The translations under genes and the position numbers were made by a program. From JAKJBL01 sp964461335 (GTDB lineage: Bacteria; Bacillota; Clostridia; Christensenellales; CAG-138), in assembly GCA_964461335.1 (NCBI GenBank), contig CAYWTY010000014.1, positions 1-32,710 of the forward strand: a stretch of DNA of 32,710 nt, read 5' to 3'. Within the stretch, counting starts at the first letter, position 1, and each line of letters starts with the position of its first letter. The notes under the pieces were generated by a model, which saw nothing but the letters and a program-made list of their open reading frames with translations, did not search any database and was not told the origin of the DNA. Positions 15,070 to 23,442 of the stretch are shown here, in pieces.

Positions 15070-17715
15070 TTAGGGTATAAGCCCGTTAACAGGGACTAAA
15101 TTGTCCTTTGCCATGCCTGATTTTCTATCAAGATAATAGCGTGTAATCTCCTCAACAGCAGGCCCTCCTGCGCGTGAACCGGAGAAGCCGTGCGGGATGC
15201 AGGTAATTATTACAATTTCAGGCGCTTCACGCGGAAGCAGCGTTATGAACCATGATGTGTTTTCAATATCAACGTTTGAGACCTTTGATGTAGAAACCTG
15301 CGCTGTGCCGGATTTGCCGATTATGCGCTTTAGGTAACCCTCAGTGTCAAATTCTTTGGAAAACGCCTGAGCTGCTGTTCCTCCGTCCTCAGGTGAGACA
15401 ACGCCTTTTAGCCCATCGCGTATTGCTGCCCAGTATTCATCCGGCGCATCGATTTTATCAAAAACAGAGGGCTCAAAGATTTCCACAACTGACCCCTTTT
15501 CGTTAAGAATTCTATCTACAATATGCACATCATATACTGTGCCGCCATTGCCAAAGGCTGCTGCATAGCGCGCTACACCAACAGGCGTAACAAGAGTAGT
15601 TGCCTGACCTATGCCAGAGCGAATTGTCATAGCAGGTTTCCATTGCAGCTCAGTAAGCATGGATGAAATTCTCGGCACCCAATCCTGAGTTCTGGTAATC
15701 CCAATAGGCAAGCCCAGCTTTTCACGCAAAATACGCCGGATATCCGGGCCGAACTCGCTTTCTGTTGAGCCTGACTGGAGCTTAAGTAGCGCCTGTGCGC
15801 AAACTGCAACAGCCTCATCATCTACTTCCATGTTGCGCTCTTTAAGTATAGCCTTTAGGTATGCTTCAAGTTGGCGGAACACATAGCCGGGAAGGCTGCT
15901 TTTTTGGTCTTTTAGTTCTGCTGAATTATCATAAAGCACCTTCTGCCCGCCAACGTGGCTGCTTAATTCTCCGGGCAGTTCTATGCCTGTTGGTGTGTTT
16001 AAGCCAAGATGTGTTGCCCACTCGTTTAGTTTTTGTATGCCTACTCTGTCTGCAACAGTAAAGAAATAGTAGTTGCAGCTTACAGTCAAAGCTTCAGAAA
16101 GGGTGAGGCTTCCATGCCTGCCCGGGTATATCCAGCATTCGGGCGCTTCACTTTCTTTTATTTCATCGCCATTTATAAAATTAGTGTATTTGCCTCCGTC
16201 TGTAATTAAGGAAGTTGTTGTTATTTTGCCTTCCATAAGCCCAGCAAGCCCTGTAGCCATTTTAAAAATTGAGCCTGGCGCCAAGCGTGAGGCTATCGCA
16301 CGGTTAAGAGTAGGCATATTGGGGTTTTTAGGGTTTTCGCCAAAGCCAAGCTCAGAGAGTTCGGCTTCAGTTAGCCCCCTTATAAAGCTATTGGGGTCAA
16401 ATGCAGGGTACGATGCCATAGCAAGCACTTTGCCTGTATTTACATCAAGCACAACAATACTGCCTGATTGTGCAGTTTTGATTGCGGCAAGCTCCTGACG
16501 GCGCTTTAAGTAATATTCAGGCTTTGTTTGTAGCAAAACCTGCTCATAGTCATTGATTCTTAAAATGGCATTTGCAAGCGCAGCTTCAGTCACCTTTTGA
16601 AGAGAAAGGTCAATTGTCAGCATCACATCGTTCCCATTTGAAGATGGAGTTTTCTCAAGTTCCCGCGTTACTGTGCCATGCTTGTTTATTTCAACTATTT
16701 TTGTACCACGATTGACGTTTGTGCTTGCACTTAGGAAGTTTTCCATTGTACGCTCAACGCCTGCAACTCCGATATAATCGTTGTATGAGTAGCCCATTTT
16801 TGTCATTTGAACTACTGCGCCGCCATCAACACCCCAAACTGGGTTGCCTTCCTTATTTGTTGCAAAGATATTTGGTATGTCCTTATACTGCTCGAGCGAA
16901 TAACCCATGCGCTGCATGCTGAGAATAGACATTTCATCAGAGACTTGGCGGCTGAGGTAGCCAAGGATATGTGCAGCTGAAGTCCCCCAGGGGTATACGC
17001 GGGATGTGCTCTGCATTGTGCGTATTCCGGGCAACTCATCAGCGCGCATATCAAGTTCTGCAACAACTTCCATTGGCACATTAAAAGCTATTGTCACAGG
17101 CTCATAAGCCCGCCATTTGTTCATGTTGACTTCCTGGCGAACGGACATGAGTTTAACTGCTTCTGAAAACGGCAGTTTTTCGGGGATTTTCCAAAGATGC
17201 CTGAGCTTGCGGTAAGCCTCCTCAGCAGTTATCCAAGTGCTTGTATCATCAGGGTCGGGCATTCTAAAGCCCATTGCATTGCAAAAGTTTAAATACCTTG
17301 CTTTTTGCGAAGCAGGCGCCTCAACTCCCCAATTATAGTAGAGGCCGCCCAACTCATCCATGCGTATGTAGGAGGTGTCAATTGTTGTGCCTCCGCCTGC
17401 TTCTATTATTGAAATAGTAGTTAAGAGCGCCTCAGTATAAAGCGCGCTGTCAGTCGGGCTAAGCCGCTCAGGGTCCCTGTAAAACTGTACGTTGTAGCTC
17501 GTTTCATCATAAGCAAGAGGTATGCCGTTTCTATCAAGAATTCGCCCGCGCGCACCCGTAGTATACATTGTTGTTGTTCTGCGGCTTGATGCCTGGGCAG
17601 CATACATGTCGCCTTCGGATATGGTCAGCTTCCCAAGCTGCAAAATTAGCGCTGCCATCATTGCGAAGACAATCAGCGCTAAGAAAAATAATCGGGATTT
17701 GGCTCTGCCTTTCAT
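15070..17715 (-). CDS. mrdA: Penicillin-binding protein 2, elongation transpeptidase
   Basis: The 881-residue protein is anchored by one N-terminal membrane segment (about residues 8-28), followed by the dimerisation domain (GRILDRNGIPLAYDE near 57-71) and the transpeptidase domain. Catalytic motifs are Ser482-x-x-Lys485 (SIFK), Ser546-Cys-Asn (SCN) and Lys801-Ser-Gly-Thr (KSGTAQ). It cross-links peptidoglycan in the MreB-guided elongation complex. It is longer than the usual 600-700 residues: residues about 595-690, between LPGE and GIGQ, hold an extra helical, charged segment, and the N-terminal half also has additions. The ATG has AAAGGA five bases upstream. It follows mreD by 49 bases and completes the mreB-mreC-mreD-mrdA cluster. 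Confidence 0.94.
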   Translation of the reverse strand: MKGRAKSRLFFLALIVFAMMAALILQLGKLTISEGDMYAAQASSRRTTTMYTTGARGRILDRNGIPLAYDETSYNVQFYRDPERLSPTDSALYTEALLTTISIIEAGGGTTIDTSYIRMDELGGLYYNWGVEAPASQKARYLNFCNAMGFRMPDPDDTSTWITAEEAYRKLRHLWKIPEKLPFSEAVKLMSVRQEVNMNKWRAYEPVTIAFNVPMEVVAELDMRADELPGIRTMQSTSRVYPWGTSAAHILGYLSRQVSDEMSILSMQRMGYSLEQYKDIPNIFATNKEGNPVWGVDGGAVVQMTKMGYSYNDYIGVAGVERTMENFLSASTNVNRGTKIVEINKHGTVTRELEKTPSSNGNDVMLTIDLSLQKVTEAALANAILRINDYEQVLLQTKPEYYLKRRQELAAIKTAQSGSIVVLDVNTGKVLAMASYPAFDPNSFIRGLTEAELSELGFGENPKNPNMPTLNRAIASRLAPGSIFKMATGLAGLMEGKITTTSLITDGGKYTNFINGDEIKESEAPECWIYPGRHGSLTLSEALTVSCNYYFFTVADRVGIQKLNEWATHLGLNTPTGIELPGELSSHVGGQKVLYDNSAELKDQKSSLPGYVFRQLEAYLKAILKERNMEVDDEAVAVCAQALLKLQSGSTESEFGPDIRRILREKLGLPIGITRTQDWVPRISSMLTELQWKPAMTIRSGIGQATTLVTPVGVARYAAAFGNGGTVYDVHIVDRILNEKGSVVEIFEPSVFDKIDAPDEYWAAIRDGLKGVVSPEDGGTAAQAFSKEFDTEGYLKRIIGKSGTAQVSTSKVSNVDIENTSWFITLLPREAPEIVIITCIPHGFSGSRAGGPAVEEITRYYLDRKSGMAKDNLVPVNGLIP

Positions 17716-17764
17716 CGGGTTCCTTTCAAAATAAAACTCTGGAGTATAGACAAAGCAGCTCGCT

Positions 17765-18277
17765 TTAGCGCCTTAAAACAACTTGCCTGCGCTGTATTTG
17801 CGGCACTGTCAGGGGCTTTAGCAAAGCATGGAACAAGGCGCACAGTAAGCCTGTCAAAAGTGCGCTTGGTAGGATAAACCGGAGAAATACATTCAAAAAT
17901 GAAAACCTTGCTCCGCCTAAGCGCACTATAAGCGCGAGCAGGAGCTCCTTTACTACACCGAGAACTGCTGCTGAAGCAGCAGGAATAATTACATTATCCG
18001 CATAAAACTTTTTGTAGAAATACCCGGCGCCAAAGCCTGCACAAAGGTAGATTGCACCATATAAACCTATGTTTCGGCCAAAGAGCAAATCTATTAAAAG
18101 CCCGCCTGCAACTCCAAGGCCTGCACCTGCAGCTGAACCTGTGTGAACTGCAAAGCTTACGACTGTTGCAAGCATTGCATCAGGGCGGATTCCGAGTATG
18201 TTTATACGCGCAAAGAACATGGAATCAAGGTAAATGCAGAACAATATACATAAAAGCGCGAGGAGTTTTCTGTTCAT
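17765..18277 (-). CDS. mreD: Rod shape-determining protein MreD
   Basis: The 170-residue protein is almost entirely hydrophobic, with five or six membrane segments, and has the MreD-typical pattern FGRNIGLYGAIYLCAGFGAGYFYKK split by a conserved glycine-rich stretch near residues 68-90. Its start overlaps the mreC stop as ATGA, with GAGGAGG upstream, so translation is coupled. MreD is the membrane partner that links MreC and MreB to RodA and PBP2. The order mreB, mreC, mreD, mrdA is standard and supports the call. Confidence 0.9.
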   Translation of the reverse strand: MNRKLLALLCILFCIYLDSMFFARINILGIRPDAMLATVVSFAVHTGSAAGAGLGVAGGLLIDLLFGRNIGLYGAIYLCAGFGAGYFYKKFYADNVIIPAASAAVLGVVKELLLALIVRLGGARFSFLNVFLRFILPSALLTGLLCALFHALLKPLTVPQIQRRQVVLRR

Positions 18278-19119
18278 GCTGCCTCCTCAGGCACTGGCAT
18301 GCCTACTACAACCATAACTTCTTCAACATGCTTAAAATCAACAGACGGGCGTACGGTTGCATTATACTCACTCTCTCCTGCTCGGCTTACAGTTAGCACT
18401 TCACCTACGTTGAGCCCTTTGGGGTAAAGGCCGCCAATGCCGCTTGTTACAATTTTGTCGCCAGGAAGAAGGTCGCTGTCCGACGGCAAATAGTAAAGCT
18501 CCAGCGTATCTGCACCTGAACCTGCTTTAAGGGTTCCGCGTACCATACCGCTATCGCGTGTTCTATCAACAATTACGCTAACGCTCATACTAGAGTCTAT
18601 AACTGCTATTACCTTGCTCCATGTAGCGCCGACTTCGCTCACGCGCCCTAAAAGACCGCCTGAGCTTATAACCGGCATATTTCTTTCCACCCCTTGCAGC
18701 TTGCCAACGCTGATTGTAAAGGTGTCAAACCAAATGCCAGGGCTGCGGCCAATGACTGCCCCTGTTGCATAGCTTAAATCCGGAGTGTTTTGCGCAAATG
18801 CGAGCATCTGCTTGAGCCTCTCGTTCTCTTTGCGAAGCGCTTCCATTTCGCTTAAGCTTTGTTCAAGAGATGCAACATGAATTTTTAACTGCTGGTTTTC
18901 TAAATCTGCATCAGTTGTATTTAACAATGCTTCTACGAAATTAATAATAGAATCTGAAGCACGCGAAGCAAAGGCCTGCACAGGCTTAAAAACTGAGCCT
19001 ATTGCGCTTTCGATGAAGGTGAGCTTGCGCTCTTTTGTCGTAAGCACAGCTAAAAGCGCCAGCAGCAGAACAGCTGAAAGCGCAATGAGTAATGGTTTGT
19101 TTTTCAGCAGGTTTCGCAC
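18274..19119 (-). CDS. mreC: Rod shape-determining protein MreC
   Basis: The 281-residue protein has one N-terminal membrane segment (about residues 10-25), a coiled coil at about 65-110 (QQLKIHVASLEQSLSEMEAL), then the beta-domain with VIGRSPGIWFDTFTISVG and the GLLGRVSEVG motif, all typical of MreC. It lines the outside of the membrane and activates PBP2. The start is GTG at 19119 with GGGAGGG about seven bases upstream. A separate promoter at 19149-19176 lies between mreB and mreC, so mreC, mreD and mrdA can be read apart from mreB. Confidence 0.93.
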   Translation of the reverse strand: MRNLLKNKPLLIALSAVLLLALLAVLTTKERKLTFIESAIGSVFKPVQAFASRASDSIINFVEALLNTTDADLENQQLKIHVASLEQSLSEMEALRKENERLKQMLAFAQNTPDLSYATGAVIGRSPGIWFDTFTISVGKLQGVERNMPVISSGGLLGRVSEVGATWSKVIAVIDSSMSVSVIVDRTRDSGMVRGTLKAGSGADTLELYYLPSDSDLLPGDKIVTSGIGGLYPKGLNVGEVLTVSRAGESEYNATVRPSVDFKHVEEVMVVVGMPVPEEAA

Positions 19120-19148
19120 CTTTGCCCTCCCGCTATCCTATCTTAAGT

Positions 19149-19176
19149 ATTATAGCATATGCAGTCTTTGCTGCAA
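19149..19176 (-). promoter_or_regulatory. Internal promoter before mreC
   Basis: On the minus strand TTGCAG (19171-19176) and a perfect TATAAT (19149-19154) are spaced by 16 bases. The site lies in the 129-base gap between mreB and mreC and would give a leader of about 25 bases. Confidence 0.65.
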
Positions 19177-19248
19177 CACAGGGCAGGTAAAGGTTTACAT
19201 GGGTGTCATAATAAAAAATTGGAAGTTTGCCGCAAAAAAGGGTGCAAG

Positions 19249-20265
19249 CTAAACTGCACGGCTTCTGTAGTAGGCGAGGTTCTCAACAGCTTTGCGTGCG
19301 CCTTCTGCTACACAATCCAATGGTGATGGTGCGATGTAAACCGCTATGCCTGTTTCAGCAGCGAAAAAATCTCCAATGCCATTTAAAAGTGCGCCTCCCC
19401 CTGTAAGGCACATGCCGCGCTCATATATATCAGCGGAGAGCTCAGGCGGTGTAAATGAGAGCAGGTTGCGAACGCATGTAAGCATGTTCATTACCTGTGG
19501 GAGCATTGCACGGTAAATTTCCATTGAAGTAAGCTCTAAAGTTCGCGGCAGCCCTGTTCTTAAATCACGCCCACGCACCTGCATATTTTGCGAAGCGCCT
19601 GGCAGTGCAGCGCCAATAGTCAGCTTAATCTCTTCAGCAGTGCGCGACCCTATTGTCATCCCGTATGTTTGGCGTATATGCTGCATTATGGCTGAGTCTA
19701 TATGTGTGCCGCCAGCACGTACTGAATACTTATTTACAACACTGCCTAAGGCAAGCACAGCAGCATCTGTTGTGCCGCCGCCTATATCAACCACGAGAGA
19801 GCCTACTGCTTCATCAACCGGCAACCCAGCTCCTATTGCAGCAGCCACAGGTTCATCCATAAGGAAGGCAGTGCGTGCTCCAGCACCGCGAGCAGCTTCT
19901 TCAAGCGCCCGTTTTTCAACATCTGTTACACAACCTGGAACACAAATAACTGCGCGGATTCCCGCTCTGCGTGCAGCACGGCCTACGGCCTTATCTAAAA
20001 AATGGCGCAGCAGAACTTCACAAAGCCTAAAGTCAGCTACTACACCATCCTGCAAAGGGTGTATTACCTGCACTTGCCCAGGGGTTCTCCCAAGCATAAG
20101 CATTGCATCATCTCCTGCTGCAACAACCCGCTTTTCATGGTCAAGTGCAATTGCACTCCTCTCTCTAAGTACAATGCCTTCATCGCGTTTTGAAATTACA
20201 GTGTTTACTGTACCAAGGTCAATTCCTACATCTCGGCCAAAAAGGCCTGCTAAACTTAAATGCAT
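19249..20265 (-). CDS. mreB: Rod shape-determining actin homologue MreB
   Basis: The 338-residue protein has the actin-fold phosphate loops: GIDLGTVNT at residues 14-22, VVDIGGGTTDAAV around 165-177, and the adenosine motif LTGGGALLNGIG near 292-303. It forms filaments under the membrane that direct cell-wall elongation. The opening LFGRDVGIDLGT and GRTPGQVQVIHPLQDGVVADF are typical. The sequence is rather divergent from textbook MreB (for example ISKRDEGIVLRERSA), so it could be an MreB paralogue such as Mbl, but its position directly upstream of mreC favours MreB. AGGAAG lies nine bases before the ATG. Confidence 0.92.
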   Translation of the reverse strand: MHLSLAGLFGRDVGIDLGTVNTVISKRDEGIVLRERSAIALDHEKRVVAAGDDAMLMLGRTPGQVQVIHPLQDGVVADFRLCEVLLRHFLDKAVGRAARRAGIRAVICVPGCVTDVEKRALEEAARGAGARTAFLMDEPVAAAIGAGLPVDEAVGSLVVDIGGGTTDAAVLALGSVVNKYSVRAGGTHIDSAIMQHIRQTYGMTIGSRTAEEIKLTIGAALPGASQNMQVRGRDLRTGLPRTLELTSMEIYRAMLPQVMNMLTCVRNLLSFTPPELSADIYERGMCLTGGGALLNGIGDFFAAETGIAVYIAPSPLDCVAEGARKAVENLAYYRSRAV

Positions 20266-20351
20266 TTGGCATTACTTCCTTTCCCAACCAAATTTGCCTG
20301 TGAATTGGAAGTATGCCCAATAGAAGGGATATTTATTATGTTTTATTAAAA

Positions 20352-20379
20352 ACTATAACAGCGGTGTATAAGTGTGAAA
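20352..20379 (-). promoter_or_regulatory. Promoter of mreB
   Basis: On the minus strand TTTCAC (20374-20379) and TATAGT (20352-20357) are spaced by 16 bases. The -35 box lies just beyond the T-tract of the lysC terminator, giving an expected leader of about 80 bases. Confidence 0.5.
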
Positions 20380-20409
20380 CAAAAACAGGCGGCTAAAGCA
20401 TGCCGCCTG
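20380..20409 (-). terminator. Terminator of lysC
   Basis: On the minus strand CAGGCGGC (20402-20409) pairs with GCCGCCTG (20386-20393) around an eight-base loop and is followed by TTTTTGTTT. This is a textbook Rho-independent terminator, about 35 bases after the aspartokinase stop. Confidence 0.9.
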
Positions 20410-20443
20410 CTAAGGAATATTATATTAAGTTTGGGCGTTCTGC

Positions 20444-21757
20444 CTATTTAAAAGCCTCATAAATTGCTCTTACAGCAGGCTCGAGCTGGTCGCTTTCAAC
20501 GCCGACAATTATATTAAGCTCGCTTGAACCTTGGTCAATCATTCTGATATTTATGCCTGATTCAGCAAGCGATGTGAAAAGCTTTGCTGCTATGCCTATA
20601 TGCCGCACCATACCGCGGCCAACAGTAGCTATAAGCGCCAGGTTGTCATAAACCGTTATGCAGTCCGACTCACATTCGTCCATAAGGTCATCAACAAGAA
20701 CTTTACGTTTACCCTCAAGCTCTTTTTCCTCAATAATAACAGACATTGTATCAATTCCAGTTGGTATGTGCTCAAATGAAATATTATGCTTTTTTAAGAC
20801 TGAGAGCACTTTATAGCCAAAGCCGACCTCGCTGTGCATGCCGTCTTTAGCTATTGCAATTATTGTAAAGCCGGCTCTTCCTGCAATACCTGTGAGCCTG
20901 CCATAGAGCGGCTTGCCCTCTGTATCAGGCACAATCAGCGTGCCTTCTTCTTCAGGTGCATTCGTGTTACGTATATTTATTGGTATACATGCAAGCCTTA
21001 CAGGGAAGATTGAATGCTCATGAAGCACATTTGCACCCATATATGCAAGCTCACGAAGCTCTGTGTAGGTTATTGTGCGAATAGTCATAGGGTCCTTGAC
21101 TATTCTCGGGTCAGCCATAAGGAAGCCTGAAACATCGGTCCAGTTTTCATAAATATCAGCGCTTACGCCGCGAGCAACTATTGCACCGCTTATATCTGCG
21201 CCTCCGCGTGGGAACACCTTTATGCTGCCATCTTCAAGCGCCCCATAATAGCCCGGCACTACAACATGCTTTTTGCCCAAAAGCTGTGCCTGCATGAGCG
21301 CATGTGTGCCTGCAGAGTCAAATGCTCCGGTTGGGTGGAAGCGCACAAGCGTTGAAGCATCAACAAAATCAAACCCAAGGTATTCAGCAAGCAGCAGCCC
21401 GTTTAGGTATTCGCCGCGGCTAGCTGTATAGTCAACAGATGCGCCTTTGTTAATATCATGCCAAATGGTTTGCAAATAGCGCCTAATGTCAAGCGTTAAA
21501 TTCAGCTCATGCGCTATATCAATAAAGCGCTGCGCAATAATATCAAAGACTTGCTCAAAATGCTCACCTGCTTCTGCCAAGGCATGGCATTGAAAGAGCA
21601 AATCCGTAATTTTTTCATCTGTATATGTACGCTTGCCGGGTGCTGATGGGACAACGAACAGCCGCGCCTCGTCTGAGAGAACTATTGACTTAACTCTGCG
21701 AAATTGTGCGGCATCCGCAAGTGAGCTGCCGCCAAATTTTGCAACCTTAACCTGCAT
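20444..21757 (-). CDS. lysC: Aspartokinase
   Basis: The 437-residue protein phosphorylates aspartate, opening the pathway to lysine, diaminopimelate, threonine and methionine. The kinase domain starts with VAKFGGSSLAD (residues 4-14) and contains FPRGGADISGA near 180-190. The C-terminal region (about 300-437) is a tandem ACT domain with MIDQGSSELNIIVGVE, typical of a single-chain clostridial aspartokinase. It lies 17 bases after the DUF1015 gene on the same strand and far from asd-dapA-dapB. Its ACT region is of a different type from the one attached to DapB, which keeps the TTSETKIS form; regulation by lysine or threonine cannot be distinguished here. Confidence 0.95.
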   Translation of the reverse strand: MQVKVAKFGGSSLADAAQFRRVKSIVLSDEARLFVVPSAPGKRTYTDEKITDLLFQCHALAEAGEHFEQVFDIIAQRFIDIAHELNLTLDIRRYLQTIWHDINKGASVDYTASRGEYLNGLLLAEYLGFDFVDASTLVRFHPTGAFDSAGTHALMQAQLLGKKHVVVPGYYGALEDGSIKVFPRGGADISGAIVARGVSADIYENWTDVSGFLMADPRIVKDPMTIRTITYTELRELAYMGANVLHEHSIFPVRLACIPINIRNTNAPEEEGTLIVPDTEGKPLYGRLTGIAGRAGFTIIAIAKDGMHSEVGFGYKVLSVLKKHNISFEHIPTGIDTMSVIIEEKELEGKRKVLVDDLMDECESDCITVYDNLALIATVGRGMVRHIGIAAKLFTSLAESGINIRMIDQGSSELNIIVGVESDQLEPAVRAIYEAFK

Positions 21758-21774
21758 GCTTTAAGCAACCTCCA

Positions 21775-23118
21775 TTATGGCAAAATTCTTCTGCATTCAA
21801 CATAATATCTCTTTTCGTTAGCTTCTCCCATAGAGAATGTTTTCCTTGGGAGTGCGCCATCAAAAATAATCGTGGGAAACAGCTCGCTCTTTTTCATTGC
21901 AGGCAGAAGGAAGCCTACTGCATCTTCACGCGAAGAGAGCTCAAGCAAAACATCCTCACCGTGAATATAATCAAGTTCTGCATTTGGCAAAAGCTTTAAA
22001 AGCTTATCAAGCGCAACTTGAAGTGTTCCAACGCAAAGCTGCTGTGTGGGGTTTGGTATGTGATAGAGCCCAAAATGCTTGCCGTGGAAAAACGGCAGAA
22101 GCTGCGCTTTTGACGCTGTTTTAGCTAACTCAAGCTCAAGCATTTCGCGAGTTTCAAAGCTTAATATGTCAGCGCTGCCGTTTTCTTCTTTTATGAGCGC
22201 ATATAGAATATCGAGCGCTTCCTTAGGGTTGGCCTTGAATAATACTCTATGGATTGGCTCAAATACAATTCCTTCATCATGTACGTTTTCAATTTCAACA
22301 AGCGCATAACGTGCAGGGTGAGTCTCAATTTCTGCTTCAGGCAAAGTTTTCTTTATGGCTTCCCATGATGCTTTAGCTGTTGCAAACGAGTGGTTGCCAT
22401 CCCCCATTGCAAAGAGGAGGGGTTTGCGCCCTTTGCCGTATTTTTCTTCGAATGCTGAAATGTCTTTAAGTGCATTTAACGCGCTCAAGACTTTCTTTAT
22501 TTGAAATTCATCTTTTACAAGGTGCCCTGTTACATGCCCGCCGCCAAGCATAAGCTCACACTCGTAAAGCAGCTCCATATTCTTGGTGTTCTCTGCTAAA
22601 GGCTCAATAACAGTGCAATTAGGGTCATCAATCAAAACCAATATATGCGGCAGTTCAATTGGTGCGCCTTCGCGGATGCGAAGCCTTGGCGGTATGCGAT
22701 CGACAATTGTGCCCTCAGATGCACGAATAAGTGTTGATGAACCTTTGTTGTAGTCGTATTGCTCAAGGTCAAGTGCCATTACGAGGCCAAGCCGTTCTTT
22801 GCCTTCGGTTTTCCTTCTGACTAAAACAAAGCCAGGTTCCTTTTCTTCGAGCACATTCTGCTCAATGTATTGGCTCATGGTTTCCTTAATGGCTGCTATC
22901 ATTTCAGCTTCATTAGGTTTGGCAAGGTATGCTTCTGGGAGTATGAGGTTTAAGCTTGAAGGAGCGCCGTCTATAAAGCTTTTTGCGCTTTCCCAGTATT
23001 CGGGCTGGGAAGTATATTGGTCGCAGGCTACAACAGCCCATTTTGAATAATCAGTTCCTCTTGATGGCAGCAGGACGCGCGGTACTTGCACTCCTACGGA
23101 ATTTAGATAATCATTCAT
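21775..23118 (-). CDS. DUF1015 family protein
   Basis: The 447-residue protein matches the DUF1015 family: an early VACDQYTSQPEYWES (residues 31-45), LILPEAYL, DGAPSSLNL and, near the middle, LLFAMGDGNHSFATAKASWE. The family is widespread in anaerobes and has no established function; its GDGNHS motif suggests a nucleotide or metal site. It starts at the ATG at 23118 behind AAGGAGAA and is followed after 17 bases by lysC, so the pair forms one unit. That places an unknown protein beside the first step of the aspartate pathway, but in other genomes it is often near serine or phosphoglycerate dehydrogenase genes, so the pairing may be incidental. Confidence 0.88.
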   Translation of the reverse strand: MNDYLNSVGVQVPRVLLPSRGTDYSKWAVVACDQYTSQPEYWESAKSFIDGAPSSLNLILPEAYLAKPNEAEMIAAIKETMSQYIEQNVLEEKEPGFVLVRRKTEGKERLGLVMALDLEQYDYNKGSSTLIRASEGTIVDRIPPRLRIREGAPIELPHILVLIDDPNCTVIEPLAENTKNMELLYECELMLGGGHVTGHLVKDEFQIKKVLSALNALKDISAFEEKYGKGRKPLLFAMGDGNHSFATAKASWEAIKKTLPEAEIETHPARYALVEIENVHDEGIVFEPIHRVLFKANPKEALDILYALIKEENGSADILSFETREMLELELAKTASKAQLLPFFHGKHFGLYHIPNPTQQLCVGTLQVALDKLLKLLPNAELDYIHGEDVLLELSSREDAVGFLLPAMKKSELFPTIIFDGALPRKTFSMGEANEKRYYVECRRILP

Positions 23119-23201
23119 GCGTCATTCTCCTTTGTACTATTCATTTTTAGCAATGCGTGATTATTCAACGCGTTGCATTTTAATACCAAAGAGTTGCGTA
23201 C

Positions 23202-23228
23202 TTGAAAGAGCAGAGCTTAGCGTATAAT
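23202..23228 (+). promoter_or_regulatory. Possible divergent promoter region for the M15-like gene and DUF1015-lysC
   Basis: The 324-base gap 23119-23442 holds no gene. On the plus strand TTGAAA (23202-23207) and TATAAT (23223-23228) are spaced by 15 bases; the same six bases read as TTTCAA on the minus strand sit 16 bases from TATTAA (23180-23185). Both matches are imperfect. The plus transcript would have a leader of about 200 bases starting with a GCAGG/CCTGC hairpin (23235-23252). A palindrome CAACGCGTTG lies at 23166-23175. No known riboswitch is recognised. Confidence 0.4.
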
Positions 23229-23442
23229 AATTGTGCAGGTGCAACAGCCTGCCAAAAACCGGGCAAGCGGCAAATTGTAAGCTCGCTGGTACAAAAAACA
23301 TATCAGTATTATACAGCCACTTGGCGCATAGCGCAAGGTTGCGCATATGTATGGAAATGTTTAGCTGTTACATTCCTTCACTTACACACGACAACCATCA
23401 TACTCTGAAACAGGAGTGCTAAATTAGGTGCGGAGGGTTTCT

